Shown here in pieces: positions 10,513 to 20,040 of a stretch of 64,000 bases of DNA; positions within the stretch are counted from its first letter, which is position 1; every line of letters starts with the position of its first letter. The DNA comes from Microbacterium sp. MPKO10. Its GTDB lineage: Bacteria > Actinomycetota > Actinomycetes > Actinomycetales > Microbacteriaceae. A program made the translations under genes and the position numbers. The DNA lies in contig NZ_JAPCHX010000004.1 of assembly GCF_026107415.2 (NCBI RefSeq), positions 1 through 64,000 of the forward strand, written 5' to 3'. The notes under the pieces were generated by a model. It had not been told where the DNA came from. It did not search any database and saw only the letters and a program-made list of their open reading frames with translations.

Positions 10513-13050
10513 TCACAGCCTGCTGACGGAGTCAACGGTGACCTGTGCCTGCCCGGCCTCGTCTGATGCTGCGCAGTCGACGATCGCGTGGATCCGCCAG
10601 TCGTGGTGGCCGGCGGGGTCGTCGATCGTCTGCGTGACGCTCCACGTGGCCGAGCCTTCCTCAATGATCAGCAGCGCTGGCCCTCGAGCATTCGCCCCCG
10701 TCAGGATCTCGTCGTGCTCGTCGAAATAGGCATCGAGGCTGGCTCGCCAGTCGTCGGCGCTGAGCCCTTCGCCTGCGTCGAGAGCACGGAGCCCGTCGTA
10801 GTCTTCTCGAGCGGCGAGCTGCACCCGCCGGAACATCTCGTTCCGGACGAGGATGCGGAACGCCCGCGTCTGCGCGGTGAGTCGCGCTGGTGCTGGCGGG
10901 GCGACGTCTGCCTCATGCGCGCGGTGCGCAGCAGCATCCGGATTCACGAGCTCGTCCCACTCGTCGAACAGGCTGGAGTCGACCTGGCGCACAAGCTCGC
11001 CGAGCCACTCCACGATGTCCGTGAGCTCCTCGATCATGAGCGACTCGGGAACAAGCTGTCTGATGGTCCGGTAAGCGTCGCTGAGGTAGCGCAGCACCAC
11101 ACCCTCGGAGCGCATGAGCTGGTAGAACCGCACGAACTCTGCGAAGTTCATCGCGCGCTCGAACATGTCGCGTACAACGGACTTCGGGGCGAGTTCAAAA
11201 TCGGCGATCCACGGCTGCGAGGCACGGAACGTCTCGAACGACTGCTCGAGCAGTTCAGCCAGCGGCTTCGGCCAGGTGATCTGCTCGAGACGCTCCATGC
11301 GCTCCTCGTACTCGATGCCGTCCGCCTTCATCGCTGCGACGGCTTCGCCCTTGGCCAGGAACTCCTGCTGATTCAGAACGGCGCGGGGGTTGTCGAGCGT
11401 GGCCTCGATGATCGAGATGATGTCGAGGGCGAACGCGGGCGACTCGGGGTCGAGCAGCTCGAATGCGGCGAGCGCGAACGGTGAGAGCGGCTGGTTCAGG
11501 GCGAAGTTCGCCGGCAGGTCGACGGTCAGGCGGATGCTGTCGTCGTGCACCTCGACGATCTCGGCGTCCTTCAGCGTGCGGAAGATGTTCAGCGCACGCC
11601 GGGCCAGGTCTCGCTGTCGCGCGAGCGGCTCGTGGTTGCCGAAGATAAGGTGACGGACGTGTGAGAACACATCACCTCCGCGGGCGATCACGTTGATGAG
11701 CATCGCGCTGGTCATCTGCATGTGACTGGTGAGCGTCTCGGGCTCGGCGGCGATCAGCCGGTCGAATGAGCCTCGCCCCCACGACACGAATCCATCCGGT
11801 GCTTTCTTGCGGATGATCTTGCGGCGTTTCTTGGGGTCGTCTCCCGCCTTTTCGAGCGCTTTGATGTTCTGTGTCTCGTGGTCCGGCGCTTGGGCGATCA
11901 CGGTGCCCGCTGTATCGAATCCGGCGCGTCCGGCACGGCCGGCGATCTGGTGGAATTCGCGCGCGTTGAGCTGCCGCATGCGTGTGCCGTCGTATTTCGT
12001 GAGCGCGGTGAACAGCACGGTGCGAATCGGCACGTTGATGCCGACGCCGAGTGTGTCGGTTCCGCAGATCACCGGAAGGAGCCCGGCCTGCGCGAGCTGC
12101 TCGACGAGGCGGCGATACTTGGGCAGCATCCCGGCATGATGCACGCCGATTCCCGCGCGGACGAGTCGTGAGAGGGTCTTGCCGAACGCTGTCGTGAAGC
12201 GGAAGTCGCCGATGCGGTCGGCGATGCGCGCCTTCTGCTCTTTCGACACGATCTTCTGACTGGTCAGTGCCTGCGCGCGTTCCATCGCCTGCGCCTGCGA
12301 AAAGTGCACGATGTAGATCGGGGCGCGATCCGTGTGCAGCAGCTCATCGACGGTCTCGTGAATCGGGGACGTCTCGTAGTGGTAGCTGAGCGGAACGGGA
12401 CGCTCGACTCCGGTCACTTGCCCGGTTCCGCGCCCGGTGCGGCGTGTGAGGTCGGCGGCCAACTCGGTGACGTCGCCGAGGGTCGCGGACATGAGCACGA
12501 ACTGCACGTTGTGAAGGGTGAGGAGGGGAACCTGCCATGCCCAGCCGCGCTCTGGGTCGCCGTAGTAGTGGAATTCGTCCATCACGACCTGGTGGACGTC
12601 GATGTCGTCTCCCTGCCGCAGCGCGAGGTTCGCGAGGATCTCCGCGGTGCAGCAGAGAATCGGAGCATCAGCATTCACACTCGAGTCGCCCGTCATCATG
12701 CCGACGTTCGCGGCCCCGAAGATTTCGACAAGCGCGAAGAACTTCTCGCTCACGAGCGCCTTGATCGGTGCCGTGTAGACAGTGCGCTCCCCGCGTGCAA
12801 GGGCGAGCAGGTGCGCGCCGACTGCCACGAGAGACTTTCCCGTTCCCGTCGGTGTCGACAGAATCAGGTGCTGCCCGCCCATCACCTCAAGCAGGGCGTC
12901 TTCCTGCGCCGGATACAGCGTCATCCCCTGTTGTGAGCTCCACGCTGTAAATGCGTCAAGAACCTTCTCGGGGTCAGCCGATTCCGGCACGGTGATTCTC
13001 TGCGCGCCCGCCGCCGCCTCCTCTGTGCCGTCTGCCGGCCCGCTGTGCAC
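10513..13050 (-). CDS. DEAD/DEAH-box helicase with DUF3516 C-terminus
   Basis: Superfamily 2 helicase, 845 aa. Walker A is TPTGTGKS at residues 66-73, motif II is DEFH at 158-161, motif III is SAT (LMSATLG), and motif VI is HQIAGRAGRAG. The pattern resembles Ski2/Mtr4-like RNA helicases rather than RecQ or UvrD types. The C-terminal ~400 residues match the DUF3516 type found with this helicase in actinobacteria. The start is a GTG at 13050, only 2 bases past the pheT stop, with a weak ribosome-binding site, so translation is probably coupled to pheT. Substrate and partners are unknown; RNA turnover is the natural guess, and RNase J and PNPase genes are in the same window but not adjacent. Confidence 0.88.
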   Translation of the reverse strand: MHSGPADGTEEAAAGAQRITVPESADPEKVLDAFTAWSSQQGMTLYPAQEDALLEVMGGQHLILSTPTGTGKSLVAVGAHLLALARGERTVYTAPIKALVSEKFFALVEIFGAANVGMMTGDSSVNADAPILCCTAEILANLALRQGDDIDVHQVVMDEFHYYGDPERGWAWQVPLLTLHNVQFVLMSATLGDVTELAADLTRRTGRGTGQVTGVERPVPLSYHYETSPIHETVDELLHTDRAPIYIVHFSQAQAMERAQALTSQKIVSKEQKARIADRIGDFRFTTAFGKTLSRLVRAGIGVHHAGMLPKYRRLVEQLAQAGLLPVICGTDTLGVGINVPIRTVLFTALTKYDGTRMRQLNAREFHQIAGRAGRAGFDTAGTVIAQAPDHETQNIKALEKAGDDPKKRRKIIRKKAPDGFVSWGRGSFDRLIAAEPETLTSHMQMTSAMLINVIARGGDVFSHVRHLIFGNHEPLARQRDLARRALNIFRTLKDAEIVEVHDDSIRLTVDLPANFALNQPLSPFALAAFELLDPESPAFALDIISIIEATLDNPRAVLNQQEFLAKGEAVAAMKADGIEYEERMERLEQITWPKPLAELLEQSFETFRASQPWIADFELAPKSVVRDMFERAMNFAEFVRFYQLMRSEGVVLRYLSDAYRTIRQLVPESLMIEELTDIVEWLGELVRQVDSSLFDEWDELVNPDAAAHRAHEADVAPPAPARLTAQTRAFRILVRNEMFRRVQLAAREDYDGLRALDAGEGLSADDWRASLDAYFDEHDEILTGANARGPALLIIEEGSATWSVTQTIDDPAGHHDWRIHAIVDCAASDEAGQAQVTVDSVSRL

Positions 13051-13052
13051 GC

Positions 13053-15572
13053 TCAGTCCCGGATCGCCGCCCCGAAGAGCTCTCCCGCGCGTGCGGCACC
13101 GGCCAGCTTCGCCTCGGACGCCTCAGCGGCGGTGAGGGTGCGGTCGGGCGCGCGGAAACGCAGGGCAAACGTGAGGCTCTTCTCGCTGTCTCCGACACCG
13201 CTGCCGCGATAATCGTCGACGAGCCGGATCTCCTCGAGCAGGTCGCCCGCTCCCTCGCGCACGGCATCGAGCACGTCGCCCGCGGCGACGAACTCCGACA
13301 CGATCAGCGACAGGTCCTGCGTCGCTGCGGGCTGGGTCAGGATGCTGTGAGTCGCGACGACCTCGGGAGCGGCGCTCAGCACCGTGTCGAGGTCGATCTC
13401 CGCGACGGCGACGACGCGCGGCAGGTCGTGCTCGTCCGCGATGTCCGGCAACAGCTCTCCCGCGAATCCGACGGGGGTGCCGTTGACTCTCAGCTCGGCA
13501 GTGCGGCCCGGATGCAACGCCTTGTGCGCGCCTTGCACGACGTCGATGTGTACTCCGACGGCGAGCCCAATCTGCGCAACGCTCGCGAGAACGTCGCCGA
13601 TGCCGGCCGGAACAGCGGGTTGACCTGGCTGCTTCGCAATGGCGTTGCCCAAAGCGAGCACGGCCACATGCCGCGGCTGCGGTGGAATTCCCGCGTCTAG
13701 CGACGCGATGGTCTCGTCAGAGGGACGCTGCGTTCCGCTCGGCAGTTCGATCGTGCCGTAAACGGTGCCCGGCTCGGGCCGGAAGACCAGACCCATCTCG
13801 CTGAGAGCCTGATCGGTGATGCCGCGCGAGAGGTTGCGGTGCGCGATATCGATCAGCCCGGGCAGCAGCGAAGTGCGAAGCTGTGCGGCACGCGCGTCGA
13901 GCGCGTTGGCGAGCGTCACGGCGGGAACTGGCTCATCGGAAGGGCTGCCGAACAGCGCATTCGATTCGGCCGCGACGAACGGGTACGCCAACACCTCGGT
14001 GCTGCCGGCCGAGGCCAGCGCATCGGCGACGGCGCGACGCGCACGCTGCGCGCGTGTCAGCCCGCGACCGGGTGGGGCGACGGGGAGGATGCTCGGAATG
14101 CGGTCAAAGCCCACGATCCGCGCGATCTCCTCCACCAGGTCCGCCTTGTCGGTCAGATCCGGACGCCACGTCGGCGGCGTTACGGTGAGGCCACCGGTCG
14201 ATGACTCCACACGACAGCCGATCTCTTCCAGGGCACTGCGCTCTTCAGCATCCGTGTAGTCGACCCCGATCAGCGACGACGAGAATCCGCTCGGCAGCGG
14301 GATGGACGGCACCTCTGTGCTCGTGTCGAGCTGCGAGCCACGGTCGTCGGCGGTTCCGCCGGCGAAGCGCACCATGAGCTCGACCACACGGTCCGCTGCG
14401 GCGGCGGCGATCGCCGGATCCACCCCGCGCTCGAACCGCTTTGACGCCTCGCTGGGGAGCTTGTGCCTGCGCGCGGTGCGGGCAATGGAGACCGGGTCGA
14501 AGTTCGCCGCCTCGACGAGAACGTTCGCCGTCGACTCCCCCATCTCGGTCGTGTCGCCGCCCATCACGCCAGCGAGGCCGATCGGCCCGCTGTCATCGGT
14601 GATGAGCAGGTCTTCCGGATTCAGCGTTCGCGTCGCATCGTCAAGTGTTGTAAGTGTCTCGCCGTCCCGCGCGCGGCGCACCACGATGCCCCCGGCCAGC
14701 GCATCGAGGTCGTACCCGTGAATGGGCTGCCCCAGCTCGAGCATCACATAGTTCGTGATGTCGACGAGGATCGACAGAGATCGGATGCCGGCGAGCCGCA
14801 GTCTCGAGGCCATCCACGTCGGCGTGGGGGCGTTCGCATCGACGTCGCGCACCACGCGCGTTGTGAAGACGGAGCATCCGATGCGGCCCCTGATCGGCGC
14901 CGCGTCGTCAACCCGGACATCCACACCGCTGAGACCGGACGGTACGTCGCGGATGGCCGGGTCGCGGAAGGCGGCTCCCGTGGAATGCGAGAACTCACGT
15001 GCGACACCGCGGATCGAGAAGGCATAGCCGCGATCGGGCGTCACGTTGATCTCAATCGCCGTGTCGTCAAGACCGAGCAGGGCAATGGCGTCCGTGCCGA
15101 CCTCGGCGTCCAACCCCAACGACCCGAGGGTCAGGATGCCGTCATGGTCGTCGCCCAGCCCCAGCTCACGTGCGGACGCGATCATGCCGTCAGAGATGTG
15201 ACCGTACGTCTTGCGCGCCGCGATCGGGAAGGGCCCGGGAAGGACGGCCCCGGGAAGCGTCACGATGACCTTGTCTCCGGGCGCAAAGTTGTGCGCGCCG
15301 CAGACGATGCCGTGCACAGCATCCCCGCCATCAGCGGCGGTCGCACCCTCTGGCGCCACCTGCACCTGGCACCAGCGGATGACTTTGCCGTTCTTCTGAG
15401 GCTCCTCGTCGAACGAGAGCACCTGCCCGACAACGAGGGGGCCGGTCACATCGACTCGGTGGACGTCCTCTTCCTCGAGGCCCACGCGGACGAGTGCCTC
15501 CTGAACGCTTTCGGGCGTCGACCCTTCCGGAAGATCAACGTACTCGGCGAGCCAGCTCAGTGGGACACGCAT
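13053..15572 (-). CDS. pheT: Phenylalanine--tRNA ligase beta subunit
   Basis: Large subunit of the alpha2-beta2 PheRS. 839 aa from the ATG at 15572. Domains visible in order: N-terminal EMAP-like tRNA-binding region (about 40-155, LVVGQVLSFDEEPQKNGKVIRWCQV), B3/B4 editing domain, B5 domain, core catalytic-like domain, and C-terminal ferredoxin-fold anticodon-binding domain (ending LTFALRFRAPDRTLTAAEA). A GTG three bases upstream overlaps the pheS stop (TAGTGATG), so either codon may be used; homologues begin MRVPLSWL, which favours the ATG. Co-transcribed with pheS and the downstream helicase. Confidence 0.97.
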   Translation of the reverse strand: MRVPLSWLAEYVDLPEGSTPESVQEALVRVGLEEEDVHRVDVTGPLVVGQVLSFDEEPQKNGKVIRWCQVQVAPEGATAADGGDAVHGIVCGAHNFAPGDKVIVTLPGAVLPGPFPIAARKTYGHISDGMIASARELGLGDDHDGILTLGSLGLDAEVGTDAIALLGLDDTAIEINVTPDRGYAFSIRGVAREFSHSTGAAFRDPAIRDVPSGLSGVDVRVDDAAPIRGRIGCSVFTTRVVRDVDANAPTPTWMASRLRLAGIRSLSILVDITNYVMLELGQPIHGYDLDALAGGIVVRRARDGETLTTLDDATRTLNPEDLLITDDSGPIGLAGVMGGDTTEMGESTANVLVEAANFDPVSIARTARRHKLPSEASKRFERGVDPAIAAAAADRVVELMVRFAGGTADDRGSQLDTSTEVPSIPLPSGFSSSLIGVDYTDAEERSALEEIGCRVESSTGGLTVTPPTWRPDLTDKADLVEEIARIVGFDRIPSILPVAPPGRGLTRAQRARRAVADALASAGSTEVLAYPFVAAESNALFGSPSDEPVPAVTLANALDARAAQLRTSLLPGLIDIAHRNLSRGITDQALSEMGLVFRPEPGTVYGTIELPSGTQRPSDETIASLDAGIPPQPRHVAVLALGNAIAKQPGQPAVPAGIGDVLASVAQIGLAVGVHIDVVQGAHKALHPGRTAELRVNGTPVGFAGELLPDIADEHDLPRVVAVAEIDLDTVLSAAPEVVATHSILTQPAATQDLSLIVSEFVAAGDVLDAVREGAGDLLEEIRLVDDYRGSGVGDSEKSLTFALRFRAPDRTLTAAEASEAKLAGAARAGELFGAAIRD

Positions 15573-15574
15573 CA

Positions 15575-16615
15575 CTACACCACCATTCCGAACTGCTGAG
15601 AGAAACGGATGTCTCCCTCGACGATCTCGCGCATGTCATGAATATCGTTGCGGAACATGAGTGTGCGCTCGATCCCCATGCCGAACGCGAAGCCGCTGTA
15701 CTCGTCGGGGTCGATGCCCGCGGCGCGCAGCACGTTGGGGTTGACCATGCCGCAGCCGCCCCATTCGATCCAGCGCGCTCCCCCCGTGAATGTAGGGTGC
15801 CAGAGATCGAGCTCGGCGCTGGGCTCGGTGAAGGGGAAGTAGCTCGGGCGCAGGCGAATCTGCGCCTCGGGTCCGAACATCGTGCGGGCGAAGTGTTCGA
15901 GCGTGCCGCGCAGGTGAGCCATGGTGAGGTTCTTATCCACGGCGAGGCCCTCGAATTGGCTGAACACGGGCGTGTGCGTCGCGTCGATTTCATCCGTCCG
16001 GTAGGTGCGGCCAGGGGCAAGCACGTAGACGGGGAGGTCGCGCTCAAGGAGGGACCGGATCTGCACCGGTGAGGTGTGTGTGCGCAGCACCAGGTGGGCA
16101 TCAACAGGGTCGACGAAGAAGGTGTCCTGCATCGCTCGGGCCGGGTGGTCGGCGTCGAAGTTCAGGGCATCGAAGTTGTACCACTCGCTCTCGACCTCGG
16201 GGCCTTCCGCGATCTCCCATCCCATGCCGACGAAGATGTCGGAGACACGATCTTGCAGCATGGTGAGCGGATGCCGGGCCCCGGGCGTATAGCGCGATGC
16301 CTGTGCCGTCACGTCAATGGTCTCCGCCTTGAGCTGCGCGGCCTTTTCGACGACCGTGATCTCTTGCTGCCGCGCGGCGAACTGAGCGTTCACGCGACCG
16401 CGCGCCTGCCCGACGAGTTTGCCGAGCGCGGCCTTCTGATCTTTCGGTACGTTACGCAGCTGCCCGTTGAGCCGAGCGAGAGCCGATGACTCTCCCATGT
16501 GCTCGGAGCGGACGGCTTTCAGGTCAGCAGAGCTCTCTGCCGCGTCAAGAGCGGTGAGCGCCGCGTCGACGGCAGCGTTCACTGCCTCTTCTGTGATGGG
16601 GATAGCGTCAGACAC
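15575..16615 (-). CDS. pheS: Phenylalanine--tRNA ligase alpha subunit
   Basis: Catalytic class II subunit of PheRS, 346 aa. An N-terminal coiled coil (about residues 1-90) is followed by the catalytic core: motif 2 region RTHTSPVQIRSL with PVYVLAPGRTYRTDEIDATHTPVFSQFEGL, and motif 3 GMGIERTLMFR near the end. The start is GTG at 16615 with AGGGATC upstream. It follows gluD by about 35 bases in the same direction and overlaps pheT. No phenylalanine codon-rich leader peptide or T-box was seen in the short upstream gap, which is also used as the gluD end. Confidence 0.97.
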   Translation of the reverse strand: MSDAIPITEEAVNAAVDAALTALDAAESSADLKAVRSEHMGESSALARLNGQLRNVPKDQKAALGKLVGQARGRVNAQFAARQQEITVVEKAAQLKAETIDVTAQASRYTPGARHPLTMLQDRVSDIFVGMGWEIAEGPEVESEWYNFDALNFDADHPARAMQDTFFVDPVDAHLVLRTHTSPVQIRSLLERDLPVYVLAPGRTYRTDEIDATHTPVFSQFEGLAVDKNLTMAHLRGTLEHFARTMFGPEAQIRLRPSYFPFTEPSAELDLWHPTFTGGARWIEWGGCGMVNPNVLRAAGIDPDEYSGFAFGMGIERTLMFRNDIHDMREIVEGDIRFSQQFGMVV

Positions 16616-16650
16616 GATCCCTAAGTCTAGCGGTGACCCGAGAGCGGGAT

Positions 16651-17550
16651 CTAACCCCGACCGACCTGATTGGCCTGCATCGCGATTGCCTTCGTTTCGG
16701 CGGCCGCCAGATCATCGCGTGCTCCTGGGTCACGCGGCAGCTTCTTGCTGTGCCGTGAGCGCACTTCAACCCATTTCGCGAGCGCCGCGAGCAGCAGACA
16801 GAGTCCGATGTAGATCGACCCGAAGATGATCGTCGACGGGATGATCGGACTGCCGTACGTGACCTGGCTCCCATAGAACTTGGCCAGGTACAGAAGCTCG
16901 TTGAAGGTGATGATGAATCCGAGCGCCGTGTCTTTCAGCACGACGACGAGCTGTGAGATGATCACCGGCAGCATCGCCCGAATCGCCTGGGGATAGAGGA
17001 TGACCGACATCACGCCGGTCTTGCGCATCCCGATCGCGTAGCCGGCCTCGGCCTGCCCGCTCGGCAGAGATTCGATGCCCGAGCGGAAGACCTCGGCGAG
17101 CACCGATCCGTTGTACAGGATCAGGCCCGTGACGACGGCGGTGTACGGCGTGATGAAGTCAAGGCCAACCGTCGGAAGTCCGTAGTACATGATCAGCATG
17201 AGGATCAAGACCGGTATCGCGCGGAAGATCTCGGTGAAGACTGTGACCGGCACGCGCACCCACGCATGGTTCGATGCCCTGCCGACTGACAGGATCAGTC
17301 CGAGAAGCAGACTGCCGATCGCTGCGACGACGAATGCGGAAAGCGTCGACACCGTCGCACTGCCGATTTTGCGCCACACGGCCGTGTAACGGAACAGCTC
17401 CCATTTCGCAGCAGAGAACTGTCCGGATGCGAAGAGCTGATACACGATGAAGGCGACGATGCCGAGGACAACGAGCGTCGCGACAACCGCGAGAATCCTA
17501 TTGCGCACCCGTGCGCGGGGCCCCGGTGCGTCGTACAGCACAGTGCTCAT
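16651..17550 (-). CDS. gluD: Glutamate-type ABC transporter permease (GluD-like)
   Basis: Inner-membrane permease of a polar amino-acid ABC importer, 299 aa. A short cytoplasmic N-terminus is followed by a first span (RILAVVATLVVLGIVAFIVYQLF) and the BPD_transp_1 core with the coupling EAA-type loop (EAGYAIGMRKTGVMSVILYPQAIRAMLP). The ATG at 17550 has GGAAGGTGG just upstream and overlaps the gluC stop (ATGA); an upstream in-frame extension to 17634 is not needed. The C-terminal ~45 residues are charged and cytoplasmic. Last gene of gluA-B-C-D, the order known from Corynebacterium glutamicum. Confidence 0.9.
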   Translation of the reverse strand: MSTVLYDAPGPRARVRNRILAVVATLVVLGIVAFIVYQLFASGQFSAAKWELFRYTAVWRKIGSATVSTLSAFVVAAIGSLLLGLILSVGRASNHAWVRVPVTVFTEIFRAIPVLILMLIMYYGLPTVGLDFITPYTAVVTGLILYNGSVLAEVFRSGIESLPSGQAEAGYAIGMRKTGVMSVILYPQAIRAMLPVIISQLVVVLKDTALGFIITFNELLYLAKFYGSQVTYGSPIIPSTIIFGSIYIGLCLLLAALAKWVEVRSRHSKKLPRDPGARDDLAAAETKAIAMQANQVGRG

Positions 17551-18194
17551 CGGGCCACCTTCCATCGCTTTTCGAGTCGTCGTTGAATGTACGCCAGGAT
17601 CATCACCAGAACGATGAAGAAGAACGCCACCCACAGCAGCACGATCATGGCGGGCTCTCCGCGCTCCGATGCGTAGGCCCGAATCGCACCGGCCTCATGA
17701 ACCGAGAACCCGGCGGCGATCGTCGTATTCTTCAGCAGGGCGATGAGAACGCTCATGAACGGCGGGATGACAGCGCGAAATGCCTGAGGCATCACGACGC
17801 GCGTCATCGTCGGAACAAAAGAAAGCCCGATCGCACGAGCTGCTTCGGCCTGCCCCAGGGGCACCGTGTTGAACCCCGAACGCAGCACCTCAGCGATGTA
17901 TGTCGCCGTGTACAGGCTCAGAGCAATAATGGCGAGCCAGGTGTAGCTGAACTCGGGTAAGCCCAGCTTGGGATACCCGAAGGCGAAAAAGAAGAAGATC
18001 AGCGTCAGCGGTGTGTTTCGCACCAAGTTGACGTAGAACGTGCCGAACCCGCGCATGACGGGTACGGGTGAAACACGCATCATGCCGACGATCAGTCCCA
18101 GCACCGTTGAGAACAGTGCTGACCAGACGAACAGCACGAGCGTCGTTCGGAACCCCACGACGAAAATGTCGAGGTTGTTCAGCAGGACGTCCAC
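17547..18194 (-). CDS. gluC: Glutamate-type ABC transporter permease (GluC-like)
   Basis: Second permease subunit, 215 aa, shorter than GluD as in other GluABCD systems. The HisM/GlnP-type core is clear: LRSGFNTVPLGQAEAARAIGLSF forms the conserved EAA loop, and NLVRNTPLTLIFFFFAF is the substrate-path signature of polar amino-acid permeases. The start is a GTG at 18194 with AAGAGGAGCC upstream. A strong hairpin separates it from gluB, so its message level may be lower than that of the binding protein. Confidence 0.9.
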   Translation of the reverse strand: MDVLLNNLDIFVVGFRTTLVLFVWSALFSTVLGLIVGMMRVSPVPVMRGFGTFYVNLVRNTPLTLIFFFFAFGYPKLGLPEFSYTWLAIIALSLYTATYIAEVLRSGFNTVPLGQAEAARAIGLSFVPTMTRVVMPQAFRAVIPPFMSVLIALLKNTTIAAGFSVHEAGAIRAYASERGEPAMIVLLWVAFFFIVLVMILAYIQRRLEKRWKVAR

Positions 18195-18228
18195 GTGGCT
18201 CCTCTTCTTCGAGTGTGATCTCGATGCG

Positions 18229-18256
18229 GGCCGGGCACCGCGGCGGGTGCCCGGCC
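18229..18256 (-). promoter_or_regulatory. gluB-gluC intercistronic stem-loop
   Basis: GGCCGGGCACC at 18229-18239 pairs perfectly with GGTGCCCGGCC at 18246-18256 (11 bp, 6-base loop). It lies 11 bases after the gluB stop. Such structures behind binding-protein genes often protect the 3' end or partly terminate transcription so that the binding protein is made in excess. No T tract follows. Confidence 0.6.
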
Positions 18257-18266
18257 AATCATCGGC

Positions 18267-19160
18267 TTAGTAGTCGTCGACGGAGGGCTGCTCCGCCTCG
18301 ACTCCGGCCTCGCCGAGTGTTGCATCGTAGATGCCCTGCCAGACATCGGATCCGTCCGTGAGCACCTGGTTCAGGTAGTGGCGAAGAGCGTCGTCGCCCT
18401 TCGGCAGGCCGATGCCGTAGTTCTCCGTGGTGAACGGCTCGCCGACCACCTTGAGCGTGTCGGGCTCCTGCGCGGCGTAGCCCAATAGAATCAGCTGGTC
18501 TGTCGTCACGACATCGACAGAGCCGTCCTTGAGCGCGTCAACACACTGCGAGTACACGTCAAACTCGACGGGCGTCGCGTCCGGATAGTTCTCGCGGATG
18601 TTCTGAATCGGCGTCGATCCCGTTGCCGAGCAGACCTTGGTGCCAGCGAGGTCATCTTCGCTCTTGATGTCCTCATTGTCGCTCAGTACGAGCAGGCCCT
18701 GCCCCGTGATGAAGTACGGCCCGGCGAAGTCGATCATCTCTTTGCGCTTGTCCGTGATCGAATACGTGCCGACATACAGATCGATGTCGCCGTTCACGAG
18801 CGCCTGCTCGCGGTTAGCACTCGGGATGTCCTCATACGTGATCTGATCCTCAGAGAATCCGAGCGATGCCGCCATCCAGCGCGCAATCTCGATGTCGAAC
18901 CCGCTGCGGTCTCCGCTGACAGCATCCTTGTATCCCAGACCGGGCTGGTCCTGCTTGACGCCGATCTTTATTTTGCCTGCTTTGGTGGCGGCGTCGAAGG
19001 TCGGGCTGCCCTCCAGCTCAACGTTGTCGTTCACCTCGTACAGGTTCGACGTGTCCTCCCCGTCGCCTCCGCCTGGTGCGGGCGGTTCGTCGCCCGCACA
19101 ACCGGAGAGCACGAGTGCCGCTGCCGCCGCAACGGCGAAGAGCGTCATTCCTTTGCGCAT
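18267..19160 (-). CDS. gluB: Glutamate-type substrate-binding lipoprotein
   Basis: Extracellular solute-binding protein (family 3) that captures the amino acid and delivers it to GluCD. 297 aa from the ATG at 19160, which has AAAGGAAAGCAG upstream; a longer frame adds an Arg/Ser-rich stretch inside gluA and is rejected. The signal peptide MRKGMTLFAVAAAAALVLSG ends in the lipobox LSGC, with C21 as the lipid-modified residue. An acidic Gly/Pro linker (GDEPPAPGGGDGED) tethers the SBP_bac_3 domain, recognisable from KAGKIKIGVKQDQPGLGY and GFDIEIARWMAASLG. Glutamate is the likely ligand by operon analogy; other acidic or polar amino acids are possible. Confidence 0.92.
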   Translation of the reverse strand: MRKGMTLFAVAAAAALVLSGCAGDEPPAPGGGDGEDTSNLYEVNDNVELEGSPTFDAATKAGKIKIGVKQDQPGLGYKDAVSGDRSGFDIEIARWMAASLGFSEDQITYEDIPSANREQALVNGDIDLYVGTYSITDKRKEMIDFAGPYFITGQGLLVLSDNEDIKSEDDLAGTKVCSATGSTPIQNIRENYPDATPVEFDVYSQCVDALKDGSVDVVTTDQLILLGYAAQEPDTLKVVGEPFTTENYGIGLPKGDDALRHYLNQVLTDGSDVWQGIYDATLGEAGVEAEQPSVDDY

Positions 19161-19215
19161 CTGCTTTCCTTTCGTCTCGAGGCGAGTGCCCCGTCTGTCC
19201 TTCTGTCGAAGCGGC

Positions 19216-20040
19216 TCAGTGCGTGAGCAGCTTCGACAGGAAGTCTTTAGCCCGGTCCGACTTCGGGTTCGTGAAGAACTCCTCGGGCTCGGCCTCTTCC
19301 ACAATCTCACCCTCAGACATGAAGACGACGCGGTCGGCCGCCTTGCGAGCGAAGCCCATTTCGTGCGTCACAACGACCATTGTCATGCCCTCACTGGCCA
19401 GCTGAACCATGACGTCGAGGACTTCGTTGATCATCTCGGGGTCAAGCGCACTTGTCGGCTCATCGAACAGCATCACCTTGGGCTTCATTGCGAGGGCGCG
19501 CGCGATCGCAACACGCTGCTGCTGACCACCGGACAGCTGTGCGGGCATCTTGTCGGCCTGAACTCCGACTCCGACGCGCTCCAGGAGTGCCCGCGCCGCT
19601 TCCTCCGCCTCGGCCCGCTTCTGCCCGCGCACGCGGGTCGGCCCGAGCGTGACATTCTCCAGAATGGTCTTGTGCGCGAAGAGGTTGAACGATTGGAAGA
19701 CCATTCCCACGTCCGCGCGCAGCGCGGCCAGCGCCTTGCCTTCCTCCGGGAGCTTCTTGCCATCAATGCGAATCTGACCCGCATTGATCGTCTCCAGGCG
19801 GTTGATCGTTCGGCAGAGAGTCGACTTCCCTGACCCACTTGGCCCGATGACGACGACGACCTCGCCCTTGTTCACCGTGAGATTGATGTTTTTCAGCGCA
19901 TGGAAGTCCCCGTAATACTTCTCAACGTCCTCGACGATGACGAGGGGCTCACCCGTGGCCGCCGCGATGGGGTTGCTTGTCGTCTCGAAAGACGCGGGAC
20001 CGCGTTTGTCCGCGGAGTCCCCCTGATCGTTGGATTCCAT
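19216..20040 (-). CDS. gluA: Glutamate-type ABC transporter ATPase
   Basis: ATP-binding subunit, 274 aa. Walker [10 protein letters not shown] at residues 66-74, the Q-loop at [11 protein letters not shown], signature LSGGQQQR, Walker B VMLFDEP followed by TSALDPE. A ~30-residue Ser/Asp-rich N-terminal tail precedes the usual start of the domain ([14 protein letters not shown]). No Shine-Dalgarno precedes the ATG at 20040; instead a TAGCGT lies 7 bases upstream, so the transcript may be leaderless. First gene of the operon; neighbours give the amino-acid importer assignment. Confidence 0.93.
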   Translation of the reverse strand: MESNDQGDSADKRGPASFETTSNPIAAATGEPLVIVEDVEKYYGDFHALKNINLTVNKGEVVVVIGPSGSGKSTLCRTINRLETINAGQIRIDGKKLPEEGKALAALRADVGMVFQSFNLFAHKTILENVTLGPTRVRGQKRAEAEEAARALLERVGVGVQADKMPAQLSGGQQQRVAIARALAMKPKVMLFDEPTSALDPEMINEVLDVMVQLASEGMTMVVVTHEMGFARKAADRVVFMSEGEIVEEAEPEEFFTNPKSDRAKDFLSKLLTH

